Below are positions 1-31,100 of a stretch of DNA of 64,000 nucleotides, piece after piece. The notes beneath the pieces were generated by a model, which searched no databases, was not told the DNA's origin, and was given only the letters and a program-made list of their open reading frames with translations. The position numbers were made by a program, and so were the translations under genes. Each line of letters starts with the position of its first letter. Position 1 is the first letter of the stretch. This DNA comes from Paraspadella gotoi (lineage: Eukaryota > Chaetognatha): contig CM119270.1 in the NCBI GenBank assembly GCA_051294375.1, forward strand, positions 5,743,452-5,807,451, given 5' to 3'.

Positions 1-978
1 AAAACATATAAGAAATTAAAGGTCCAGCTAAAATGACTCCCTAAATTTGGCTAATCGTAACTCAACTTGAAGCGATCGTCAAGCAAACAGTGATGGTCGA
101 GTCGTCTTCATACCAGTGAATAACGGAACTGCTCGAGTGGATTGATATTTACAAGTATGTAAAAAAACAGTTTGAGCAGTAAAATCTATGGGTGGATCAT
201 GTTGCAAGGTTCGGCCGTGGGTGCCAGCTTCATCCAGCCATGTTTTCTTTTTACTTGGTTCATTAATGGTTTCAATACTGATCAATTCTCTAACACAAGA
301 AAGATAAGTAAGAGTTATGTTGGCAAAATACAAACCTCGAAACAAACAGTTAAGTAGTTAAACCCGCAGCCTGTAAGGTATTTTAACGAAACACAACCAA
401 ACTTTTGGAAACTTTTGCTTTCATTTTCTGTTCTGTAACTTAGCAAATAGACAGTTTCAAAAAATCCTCCAGAATACGTGTATGGAAATAGTACTAATGC
501 CCGCCAAGGAAGCCATCCATTTTTTAGAGGTTACTGCCAAAAAGAATTGAGTACGCAAAAGAGAACTAGAAAAAGAAAGATGGAGCCTTTTCAAAAACCA
601 AAAACGGGTCATCGCCCAACCCACGTGAGGCTTCTCTCCTGTTGGATTGTTTTTGATTGCATCATCCAATAGTTCCACACAACGCAAACAAAGATTTAGA
701 AAAGAGGTATCGATGCTTGTTCGCCCACAAGGCCGTCCATCATGACTCCATCCAAAATTCTCCAAACACCATTTGCAACACAAAGTTGAGGGGGCCGCTA
801 TATACTAAGAAGCTGTCGTGGAAAATCGATATCAGAGATGTATGACAAGTCTCGACGAGCTGACAGATTCGCTCGGTTTGTAACTTCGGTCTGCACTGGA
901 ACCTCCTAAGCGCCCAACTGTAATTAGGATCCTTAACTTTAATGCTCTCTCTTGTTGACACAACAATTCAAGCGGAGG
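1..978. other. unassigned segment before first gap
   Basis: This stretch is less AT-rich than the following 5 kb and ends at an N gap. The minus strand has an open frame of about 108 codons at 457-783 and shorter frames at 79-345 and 740-961. None has a motif or family I recognise and no splice pattern links them. It could be part of a neighbouring gene or a decayed transposon. Confidence 0.3.
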
Positions 979-1003
979 NNNNNNNNNNNNNNNNNNNNNN
1001 NNN
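979..1003. other. assembly gap (25 N)
   Basis: A run of exactly 25 N. The same length recurs at 15946, 34065, 34853 and 59386, so it is a placeholder and not a measured size. Confidence 0.99.
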
Positions 1004-2565
1004 AGATTTGATTTTTTTTTAGAACCAGTCTTCGCTGTTATAAAGCGTTTGTCTGATTATAGGAGAGAGAAAGTCTCGTCGATAGAATTTTGTTAATTAT
1101 TGAATTTTTTTTTCTCTAAATTTTTTTTTTAAAAATTAAAATGGGAGGAAAATATATTTTTTTTGCAAGACTTTCTATCTAGTTTTAATTGTTATTAGGA
1201 CCCCGAATATTATCTTTTTTTATTCATTGAAACACTTATGGTTCTGTTTGTTTTTCTTTTTTTTTTATATTTAACAAATTCTTTTTAGTCAAGATCTTAA
1301 AACCATTTCTAAGATATCTTTGCATTTAACTCGCGTGGAATACCAAGGTTTACCAAGGTATTCCAAGGATTATCTGCGACTATGAAACGCCTTGACTTTC
1401 ATTTTTTTTTACATTTATATGTATCTTGGGCTCTGCAAAATTTACCGTCGTAACATTACATCAAATCAATAACAAACTCAAAATATGTATGCAATTTTAT
1501 ATTTGATTGATAGGATTAGAGTAAGAAAATGAAATAATACAAACTGAAAGAAGGCTGAAAAATAATTAAATAAATCAAATACACTGCTTTTATAATTTAT
1601 AAAAGGCAGTCCGATCAATTTAAAACAGTATTAGTTACCAAAGAGATTAAATGTAACTAATCCTGATATAAACTTAGTGGATCTACCTCCAAGTTCTAAA
1701 CGAAATCAAGACGTGCAAAGAAAGACGAGCGTTTACATCGCAGATAAGATCATATCCCATATTCATGTTTAGATATAAAGGATATATATCTTAGCATGAT
1801 GCAAACACATTTCATTGATTCGTGATCAAGCCCAGTGAGGGTTGGATTGCGATAGAAGAGACGAAAGGAAGAGAGAAAACGAGAACAAATACACGCAGCT
1901 CATAATTCGCCACTGCTTTCATCGCATTCTTGGTAATTAAACGAATTTTTAGGCAAATTTAATATATTACGCCTTTCCTAATGGGTTCTTTGCAAAATTA
2001 CGGCAACAATACGATGAAAATAGAATGTTCTTAATCATGCAATTTTACCAATTTTGAAAATGATTATATATTTTTTTTTTGCAAGTCTGTTTTTCTATTG
2101 TTGCTGCCAAAAATTTTATTGAAAATTTGTATTGAGTGTAATATAGAGTGGCAAGATACCATGGTTATTCTCATATGAAACTCATCCGTTAACCAAATGT
2201 AATATTCTCTAATATACCGAACTAGAATTATAAATATGAAGTTCCCACACTGATTAACTCAAAAAAATAATTTTCCAGGGCATTCTCATGCCTCAAAATT
2301 ACTTATAAAATTCAATATTCCCAATAACTCTTAATGAGATATCTAGCTATGACCGCGACAAATAACCCAACAAATTTTACGACTTTTGCAGTCGATAAAA
2401 AAAAAAACCGATGTTCCCTTTCATGTGTTTTTTTAATGACATTATGGATATTGACTAGCCATAAATATTACTTCTGTCATCTTCTTACCATATTAAATTC
2501 CAAACTATTTTTTTTAAAATTCATATTTTCATTTATTTTTCTTTGATTTGTTTCTTTGTTTCAGT
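1004..2565. other. AT-rich region downstream of the PKA gene
   Basis: No coding exon seen. This should contain the 3' UTR and polyadenylation site of the minus-strand kinase gene, but several AATAAA-like hexamers (TTTATT on the plus strand) occur and I cannot choose one. A small inverted repeat (TGGAATACC ... GGTATTCCA) lies at 1336-1365. Confidence 0.4.
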
Positions 2566-21096
<18,531 letters not shown>

Positions 21097-21469
21097 GATG
21101 TCTTTCACTTTTTATTTCTCTTCTTTTATTTTTCTTTTACAGAATTTTTTTTAGTTTTTTCTTCTTTGCGATTTTATGCTTTTGCGATCACGTCCTCGCG
21201 GATTGCGATTATTCCATGGCGACTTGCGATTATAAGATTTTTTTTTTCTTTTTGATTTTTTTCCCCTTTTTTTTGCGCCGAATTGTCAAAACTGTGTGAA
21301 AAGATATTGAGAAATTTTGTATTGAAAGAGACTGTCCGGCTTTGATTCGAAAGTCAGTCAGTCAGTCAGTCAGTCGTGGTTTTTTGTCAGTGGGAAAAAA
21401 AATCATAATCAGTCTGGTTACTTCGCGACCTAACGAGTTGACCGAAGATGATCTTTACCACTTGACCTA

Positions 21470-21474
21470 TCTCT

Positions 21475-21540
<66 letters not shown>
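21470..21540. repeat. (CT)n microsatellite
   Basis: Long CT tract about 370 bp upstream of PKA exon 1 in transcript sense. The mirror at 24145-24265 is GA-rich with an A-run insertion. Confidence 0.95.
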
Positions 21541-21542
<2 letters not shown>

Positions 21543-22790
21543 TCGTCACTATTCACGTTTAACACTAGATAATAAGGCGTATGTAAAGTTACGTACGAAA
21601 ATTCTAAAGGTCATTTGAACAACATACCATCAGTGAACATTAATTGTAAAAAAAATTATATTTTATGTTTTTAATTTTTCGGCAGTAGGCTATATTTATT
21701 ATATATGACATCTATATAAATGAAAAATTTAAAATAGGCTTATTCTTATTTTGATTGCAATTGATTCCTCGTCAAAAGTGATAAAAGAATATAATTATTT
21801 TGAAAAATCTCTTTCATAAGTGGTTAAAATACAAAAACTATATTAATATATAAAAAGTTAATTCAGCTTAAAATATAGTTTTTTCTCATTTTTGACCCAT
21901 TAATGAAGGAATTTTTTAAAAAAAGTTATATTTTTTTTATCAACTTTTTATGACATCCAAATCTGCAAAAATATCTTAGATAAATGTTTTAAAAGCTTTA
22001 ACATTTATTGATTAGTATAGTATAAATTGGCGTACTGGCTAAATTGTAAATTTATATAAATTTTTATACATAAATTCATTGTATAATGTTGTTCGTCCCA
22101 CTTTTAGAATTTAATTAAAGTTAAATTTAGAAATTTTACTACGCCTTACTAGATAATGCCTAATCGAAAAACAAAAGCTCTCGCCATGAGAATAAAATAG
22201 ACTCCAATCTCTAAAAGTCATCGGTCATATTTTTTTCCCTGTGTACATAAGTCAATCGAAGTAAACATTATCGTCAAATTCTCGATCTTTGGATCAAATA
22301 CAACAACCACAACAACAACAACAACAACAGCAATCACAGTTACCTGAAAACCCTTCTAATCGATTTAATGGAATCAAAAGGCAAAGATGTGGAATTTAAT
22401 GTACAATAATTCGTCGTTTTTTTTCTTGAAGAAAATGGAAGGAGAAGGTCACGTGATCACTGTTCTTCTTGAGTTTTTTTTATTTTCCAAGCAATCGTCA
22501 AGCAATTGCCGATTACCTCCTGGGAACAAGCAATCACTGTATAGTCATTTAATCAGCGCCGAGCAATCAGTTATTGTCTTTTTCTTTTTTCGCCTACCGA
22601 ATCACGTTTTCGAATGCAAGCACCGGCTATTTTTTTCCCCAATCTTTCGTGGAAGCAAAGAGTTTTTATCAAGCACCGTCAGAAGTGTTTTTTTTTTTCT
22701 TCTTTTTTTGGTCGAATTCAGATCGAAATTCGTTTAGTTCAGTTTTTACTAAAATGTTATTTTTTTCAGATCTTGACAGCAGTGCGGGCT

Positions 22791-22796
<6 letters not shown>

Positions 22797-22828
<32 letters not shown>

Positions 22829-22928
22829 ATCAATCGAATAGATTCACTCGTCTCATTCACGTTTCTCTCTCTCTTTCTCACTTTCTCTCCTCATATAACT
22901 ATCTTCTCTCTCTTCTCTCTCCTCTCTC
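22797..22928. repeat. centre (spacer) of the giant inverted repeat
   Basis: (GA)n at 22793-22826, a unique core of about 36 bp at 22827-22862, then CT-rich sequence to 22928. Flanked by CAGCAGTGCGGGCTGAAAG on the left and its near-mirror CTTTCAGCCCGCACTGTG on the right. The GA and CT parts could pair, leaving only the unique core as a loop. Confidence 0.9.
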
Positions 22929-24147
22929 CTTTCAGCCCGCACTGTGTCAGATCTGAAAAAAATAACATTTAGTAAAAACTGAACTAAACGAATTTCATCT
23001 GAATGACCAGAAAAAAAAGAAAGAAAAAAAAAAACACTTCTGACGGTGCTAAAATCTTTGCTTCCACGAAAGATTGGGGAAAAAAAATAGCCGTGCTTCA
23101 TTCAAGAAAACGTGATTCGGTAGGCCGAAAAAGAAAAGACAATAATGATTCTCTGCGCCTATTAAATGACTATCCAGTATTCTTGTTCCCAGGAGGTAAT
23201 CGGCAATGCTTGACTATTGTTGAAAATAAAAAAAATCCAAGAAAGAACAGTGATCACGTGATCGGCTTCCATTTCTTCAAGAAAAAAAACGAGAATTATT
23301 GTCTTAAATTCCACATCTTTGCTTGATTCCATTAAATCATAGAAGGGTTTTCAGGTAATGTGATTGCTGTTGTTGTTGTTGTTGTTGTGGGTTGTTGTAT
23401 TGATCCAAAGATCGAAAATTGACGATAATGTTTACTTCGATTGATTATGCTACACAGGAAAAAAATATGACCGATGATTTTAGAGATTGGAGTCTATTTA
23501 TTCTCATGGCGAGAGCTTTTGTTTTTCGATTAGGCTTACTAGTAAGGCGTAGTAAAATTTCTAATTTAACTTTAATTAAATTCTAAAAGTGGGACGAACA
23601 ACATTATACAATGAATTTATGTATAAAAATTTATATAAATTTACAATTTAGCCAGTACGCCAATTTATACTATACTAATCAATAAATGTTAAAGCTTTTA
23701 AAACATTTATCTAAGATATTTTTGCAGATTTGGATGTCATAAAAAGTTGATAAAAAAAATATAACTTTTTTTAAAAAATTCCTTCATTAATGGGTCAAAA
23801 ATGAGAAAAAACTATATTTTAAGCTGAATTAACTTTTTATATATTAATATAGTTTTTGTATTTTAACCACTTATGAAAGAGATTTTTCAAAATAATTATA
23901 TTCTTTTATCACTTTTGACGAGGAATCAATTGCAATCAAAATAAGAATAAGCCTATTTTAAATTTTTCATTTATATAGATGTCATATATAATAAATATAG
24001 CCTACTGCCGAAAAATTAAAAACATAAAATATAATTTTTTTTACAATTAATGTTCACTGATGGTATGTTGTTCAAATGACCTTTAGAATTTTCGTACGTA
24101 ACTTTACATACGCCTTATTATCTAGTGTTAAACGTGAATAGTGACGA

Positions 24148-24210
<63 letters not shown>

Positions 24211-25123
24211 AAAAAAAAAAAAGGAGAGGGAGAGAGAGAGAGAGGAGGAGAAGAGAGACGAGAGAGTGAGATAGGTCAGTGGTAAAGATCATTTCGGTCA
24301 ACTCGTTAGGTCCGATTTAGTAACCAGACTGATTATGATTTTTTCCCACTGAAAAAATACCGACTGACTGATGATGACTGACTTTCGAATAAAGGCCGGA
24401 CAGTTCTTCAATAACAAATTTCTCAATCTCTTTCAAGCATTTTGACAATTCGGCGCAAAAAAAAGGGAAAAAATCAAAAGAAAAAAAAATCTTATAATCG
24501 CAAGCGATGGAATAATCGAATCCGGAGGCGTGATCGCAAAAGCATAAATCGCCAAGCAAAAAAAACTAAAAAAATTCTGTAAGAAAATAAAAGAAGAGAA
24601 ATAAAAATGAAAGATCATGGGAAACGCGCCAGGCGCGAAGAAAGTCGATCGCGGAGAAATGGTAAGAAGTTTTTTCTTATGGCTTCGATATAATAATGGT
24701 TATGGAATGGATGGATGAATGAAGGAATATAAGCCTAAACGAATACGTTAAGCTACAGTCACAACCTGTAATTATTAAGCCCAGAACTTATAATAGTTAA
24801 AATGTTAAAGCCAACGTAAACTACATTATTTCTGGCCTCTCGTTAGTACGCTGAAACTTTAAATTGTTATCAGGAAATATTTTAAAAATCATTACACTTA
24901 TGCCGTAATACAAAACTCATGATCGTCAGCGTATATCATCCTGTCGCCATCGCACCGCGTCTGTCCATACTACAACCGATCAGCTGATCCTCATCATATT
25001 TACTCTGATCACGATTTCGAAAAAGGAAACCTTTCTTTGACGCCCACATATAAATCTTGCCCAACGCCCGATATCTCTCTCATCTTCTCTCTCGTCCTCT
25101 CCTCTCTTCCTCCTCTCTCCTCT

Positions 25124-25155
<32 letters not shown>

Positions 25156-28100
25156 CCTAATAGGTTTAATTTTCTTTATATCTTTTTTAAATTGTCTGAA
25201 TTATCTGATTCACCAACCACCACATAATTTATTAAAAATAAAAAACCTAACTAAACCCAAAATACAATGTAAAGCCTTGTTATTTCGTGATGGATTGAAA
25301 TGATTATAAGGAGCATAAAAGTCAAATTGATATTTTATGAATTAGGAATTTAGGAGATGAAAATTAAGATTGTTGTTATTGTCGTAACTCAATCATAAAG
25401 ATGATAATGAGAAATAAGTGATGATAGTGTGAGTGGTATATTTCACACTGCCTCACGTCCACCTCGTTCATCCAATCCCATTGCCTTAGAAGCTTGAAGC
25501 ACCATCTCAAGTGTTGCTTCTGATTCCTGTTTCCTAACATCCCTCTCTTTCAGAAACCCGACCTGTGCCTCGTGTAACCGCCTGCCAGTGACTGGAGGCG
25601 TCCATCTGAGCGTCGCGAACCCCCAAACCATAGCGAATGCCTACCATCCGATGTGTCCTATGGCAACCTGCTTTGCCCATATATAAGCGGTTTCTAAATT
25701 GCGTCGCTTTTTTTTGACACTAATCGAATAAAAATTAGAAATTCGAGGAAAAAAAAAACAAATTTTTCAAAATTACCCATCATAGGCCCATAATAAATAA
25801 ATAATTTAGTCTGTATCATAGCTAATGAACAAAACACACGACGATCGATATCGATGAGTGACGTACGATAAAAAAAGATAAAGATGACGATGATGACGGA
25901 CGAACTAGGGACAACGATCTCCCGGTATTCGCAAATAAAGAGACAAAAACGACCGAATATCCGTAGAGAAAAGAAAAAGGAACGAAAACCACAACATCAA
26001 TTAACCTATAAAGGAAACAAAACTTAAAGAACAAAAATCCCATCAAAAAATCGAAAAAAAAAAAAAAAATAAATAGCAGATAACAACAGACGAGCCCAAA
26101 AAACAAACCAAACAAAAAATAAACCAAACAACACGAGAGCAAAAACAAATGCTAACATGACCAAAAAATAGAATTATATGCTAAAATAAACATTAACATT
26201 TCAACTGAATAACGATTCGTGCCCAGGCTGAACTCCGAAACGATTATGATTAAACTCAGGAGTCCCAATCACTGACCGGAAAACAAAATGAAACAAACAA
26301 CATGACCTAAAAATAACCGACAAAAAAAAAACGAAAAAAAACATCGCTTTAAAATTCGAAGTATTAAAATTCAAAGAAATAAAGAAGAAGAGAGAAGATG
26401 AGATTACTCGAGCAACATTAATTTATTAAATTTCTCGAAGCCATCGTGGAGTTTCGCCTCTCAAGAATCTCTGAGCAAATAAAAAATCTGGTTTTTTTAT
26501 CAAATAATAATCAAAGAAAAACCTGCGCCGTCATGGCTTTTGCCTCTGTTCGGAACAGTCGTAATATGTATCATAAAGAGATGTTAATGTAACAAGTGAA
26601 ACAAAATTAATATTTATTATTATTTTATTATTTTTCTTTAGTTCTTCGCAGCTTTGTCATTTTCTATTTTTCTCTTTCTCTTTTCACTATATTCTCTGAG
26701 AATCAATATAAAATAGAAATAAAAACTCGCTGAAAGAAACAAAACTCAACAAAAATTGTTTAACTCTTTATACAATTACATGTCCCTTTTCACCTCTTAC
26801 GACATTTATTAATTTTTTTTTTTCTGTACACGTTCGCTCTCATAAATCACAAATTATATCGACAATGTCCCGCGTTCAATTAATTTGAGTTATTTGTACA
26901 CTAGAGTTGTTATAAGAGTAACCGTTACTGTTGTCTATTTTTTAAACAAAAATTTTCAAGACTTCTGACTTTTTATGCGCTAAAAGATCTCTATTCAAAT
27001 AAAAAATTAACCAGATTCTTTTATTTTATTCAACTCTTGTAGCCTCCTTCGAAATCTTTTGCGAATAATTTTCTGCGCGCGCCTTTCTTCTCGTCTCTCC
27101 TTTTTATCCTCTTTTCTCTCGCGGTCATCTCTCTACGTCTATCTCATTCTGCCGACAACTTGCGTCAAAGATCATAACGCAATCTTCAGTTGGAACATGA
27201 TTCGTTTTGCTGAAATCTGTCCGTCCTCCTATTTCTCTATCCATTTCTCCTCTCTATCGTAGCTCTCTCTCTCTTAACTTCCTCGACTCTCGTTCTCCCC
27301 GAACACTCGCATCTGATAAATGTCATAGATCTTCATACCACCTCATCACCTGCTACACCCCCCACCCAGCAACGCATCCCACCAAGGTGAAAAACGTTCC
27401 TGTTCAATCCCTGAAATGATCAACTTGACCTTCCTCATTCCCCCCCCCCCACACACATCACATCGAGCAAAAAATAGCATTTCTATTCTCTCACACAAGA
27501 ATAAACGAAAATCCGTTCGAATTAAAAATGATTATTTCATATCTCATCATGTTGTTCTTTCATCCTTGACATTTTTATCCTCGCTTTTAAGCCTTTTTTT
27601 TTTTTTTTTCCCTTTTTTGATTCTCCGCGTTCGTTCCATCCACCCTTTAGCACTTTTTTCCCAAAGAGCGCTCCCATTTCATGTAATGTATATTATTAAA
27701 CTTAAAATGTATGTTTTAAACTTAGCGGAAAAGAATAAGATTTATTTACAACAACGATGATTTATTAATGATCGGACCATGATTCGTCTCGATGCGAGTC
27801 TCTTCAGCGTCCTTTACAATTTTTAATTTTTACAATTTTTATTCCAAAAATCAATATAATAGAGCAGAAAGAGGAGAGAGAGATGAGAGAGAGTATGAAT
27901 AGTTATCCAACAAACGCGACAAACGGCTGAAGGAGACTCGCCAATTTAATCCTTAACTTATGCCTAACCTTACGTCTAATTGTTAAATTTCAACTTAAAA
28001 AAAATTAATCTAATTTCTACCTTCTCGACGATAAAAATGAGCGCACGTCTGGAATCATAAACCCTTTTTCACTTTTTGTCATTTCGTTCCACCACCGTCT

Positions 28101-31100
28101 GTTCGGCGCATCCCGCCAGTGTTTTATTCGTCTTTAACGCAGATTATCTATAAATAAATGCCGAGTAAATTCTTAAATTTTCGGGCCCCCCCAGCGAGTC
28201 CCGCGGTCATTTTTTCTTGGTAAGAAGACGAGCGAGTGGGGCGACGAGAGAGAGATCGAGAGACGAGAGAATCACGATGAGCAGGAGACTAGAGAGAGAG
28301 GAGACGAGTGATGAGAAAAGAAGATAGAAAGGACGAGAAACGGTGTCGAGAAGAGAGCAAGGCCTGTCTCGGCCGCGCATCTTCGGGTACAAGAATTAAA
28401 AATTAATATTAGCTCTTTTTTAATATTATCTTTTCTCCTTCTTCTTTCTTTTCCTCTAAACTTCTATTCCCTCTCAACTCATGCTCCTCCCTCTCATCGC
28501 GAATATCCTCTTCCTTTCTACTCCTTCTCCCTCCTCCCTCACTCTTTACCGCCCTTGTTATCGGCGGGGGTGTGCTGTCCTCCAACTCGTGCGAGCGCGT
28601 GGGCCCCTTGCCCCTGCTGGGCGATCCCCTCACGGTCCTTTCTTTCCCTCCACGCCGCCGCCCGTTCGTACCATCCGAGTCTCTCCTCTCCACCCTCCAA
28701 CCTTTCCTCCCGCCTGGCAATCCGGGTTTCTTCTTCCCCAGGCGTGCCCCCGTTCGCCCACGGCTCTCTTGTGCGTGCGAAGCCTCAGCCATCCTTCGTC
28801 TCCCCCTCTTCCTCCCTCTCCACACCTCTTTCCTCCGGGCGCGCGCGCACCCCTTGCTTCCCCGCTTCCTCCCCGTCCACCTCTTCGTGTCGCACAGAGA
28901 GTGGTGAGAGTGAGAGCGCGCGTGCGGCCGCCTAAAAAGCGAACTGCGGAAGCGAGTGTGTGTGCGCGCTACCGCGAGTGTCAATTCTTCTAGTTCATTA
29001 TCACGTTGGCGGGTGTGATGGTGTTTTTCCCATTAGTTATAATATTTCATTGGTGCCTTGTCCTGTGTGTGTGTGCGTTTCTCGTTCGTCTGTTCTATTT
29101 AGTTCATTTGTTGATTTTTGTTGGTTTCTGCACTCGAAAACAGGAAAAAAAAAAACCGAATTGGCTGATGTGATCCGGCGATTTTTGTCTGTGAGCGATT
29201 TGCGTCCAAGAAACTCATTTTATTAATTTTCTCTCGTTTTTTTTCTAACTAAATGCTACGAAGCTGTAGTGTGTGAGAGAGTGGGGTATTTCTGGGTACA
29301 TGTTAATTTGACGAATGGAGAGTGAGAGCGAGGGTATGATTAGAGCAAAAAAAGGAAGAGATTGTGCGTGAGAAGTGTGTTGCGCGCGTAGCGTGCAAAA
29401 CATCTAAGTCTCCCGTCCCTAATACTTTCGCCCGAAGAAATAAAAATTTTAAACAAGAACTTATGGTCGTGCGAAGATGTGCTGATCTATAAATTAGCGC
29501 TGTATAAGGGAAATATTGGGGCGGCCCCATAAAATGTCCAAAGCGGGGGCGTGTTGTATATTTTTTGCATTATCTTCTTCATCGAAAGCCTTCATAAGCG
29601 AGGCCTCTAGCCGGGAAATCGTCGGTGTGAGCACCTTCTTCTATTTGTCTTTCTATTTTATCAGAGTATATTTGTTATATTGATATATTATTTATTTATT
29701 ATCCAACCCGCTTATCTTTCCCCAGATAAACGTTTCCAAAAATCGAACACGAGTTTATAAAAGTTGTATTTGATCCTCGTCCTACGAAGACAAACGCGAC
29801 CAGGAATTTATCGAACCTCGAACATTTTGCCCTCGTCAGTGTTGTTTGTCACTTGCTCAGAATGAAACCGCGCTTCCCTACCCTTTCACAACTGAAACTC
29901 ATTCGAGTGACTCGTTCTCTCGTCGTGTTTGTTGTCGCGCCGACTTTTCGCTCAGTCTCTCGTTCAAATCTTACTACAGCTTTTCATCAAAACCATACAG
30001 CAGTCGTTATAGTCTTTACATAAAAATATCAACTCATCGTCTGGGGTCCAAAGAATACATTTAAAAAAAATCATTATCCATCTTCACCATTATCATTATA
30101 TCTTCTATAATCATCATTATTAAATCATTATAATCACAATATTCGTCCTAATTAAAATTATCATTTCATCTATTAACATCTCAATATACCTTTCATCGTC
30201 ACTAATCATCGTTATCTATCATCATTATCATCACTCCGATAAAATAGCAGTAAAAAAAGATGATTCGATTGAAAAAAAATGGCAAAAACGGGAGAGAAAA
30301 AGATCCGCCCGCGGCATGTCTATCCAGCCGCCCTGCAACCGCCGCCGCCCCATGCCAACCGCCGCCGACCGCCCCCGCCCCCTTCGATAATTTTTATCTC
30401 ACGCGTTTCTTTCGCTCGCTTTTCACTACCGTAACTTTCATTTCATATTATTTTTTCTTTCTAACTTTAAATAATTTTTATTCCCATAATTGTCAGAAGA
30501 AACTAATCATTAAAACTGAAAGAAAATAAGAAATGAATTATGTTATATTTATCGCAGTATCGCCGGAAATCAAATAAAATTAGTGCGAACTGACTATTGG
30601 GAGTAGCCGCGATGGAGTTTTTATTGTGCGAGAGCGCGAGGCTAATTAATCGTTTTCACGCGAAGTCGAGAACAGTGGTCAATTTATCGGATCGCGTCGT
30701 ATCCTTGTTTTTCGGATGACATCTTTCCGTTAACTTTTTCATACATCTGAGTCGCTGAACTGAGTTCTTTTCACGCCGAAAGTCAGAAAAGCTGTCAAGG
30801 TAGCTGTGCCGCGTAGTGCGTGTGTGTGTTGTGCGATGCACTTCTAACAGAATATGGAGCGGACACATAAAAACTTATTTCATTTATTTTATGAAATACG
30901 AAGGATTCGATAGTGGGTCGAGAGAGGGAAGTGATGAGAGAGAGAGAAAACAAAGGCAAATTAATTAGTGCTTCATTATTATAAAAAATAAAGAATAAAA
31001 AAAAAAATAAGATTTAAAATTGAATACTAATGACATAAAGTGACAATGCAAAATCTCAAATCCCGAAACCACGAAAAAAAGCAAACAAATGTGATCAGAA

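Noticed and set aside
28409-28993. GC-rich block with open frames of 110-190 codons on both strands, looking like a CpG island or gene
   Set aside because: It is the degraded mirror of the GA-rich 16.3-16.85 kb segment, which has neither the CpGs nor the frames; likely noisy sequence.
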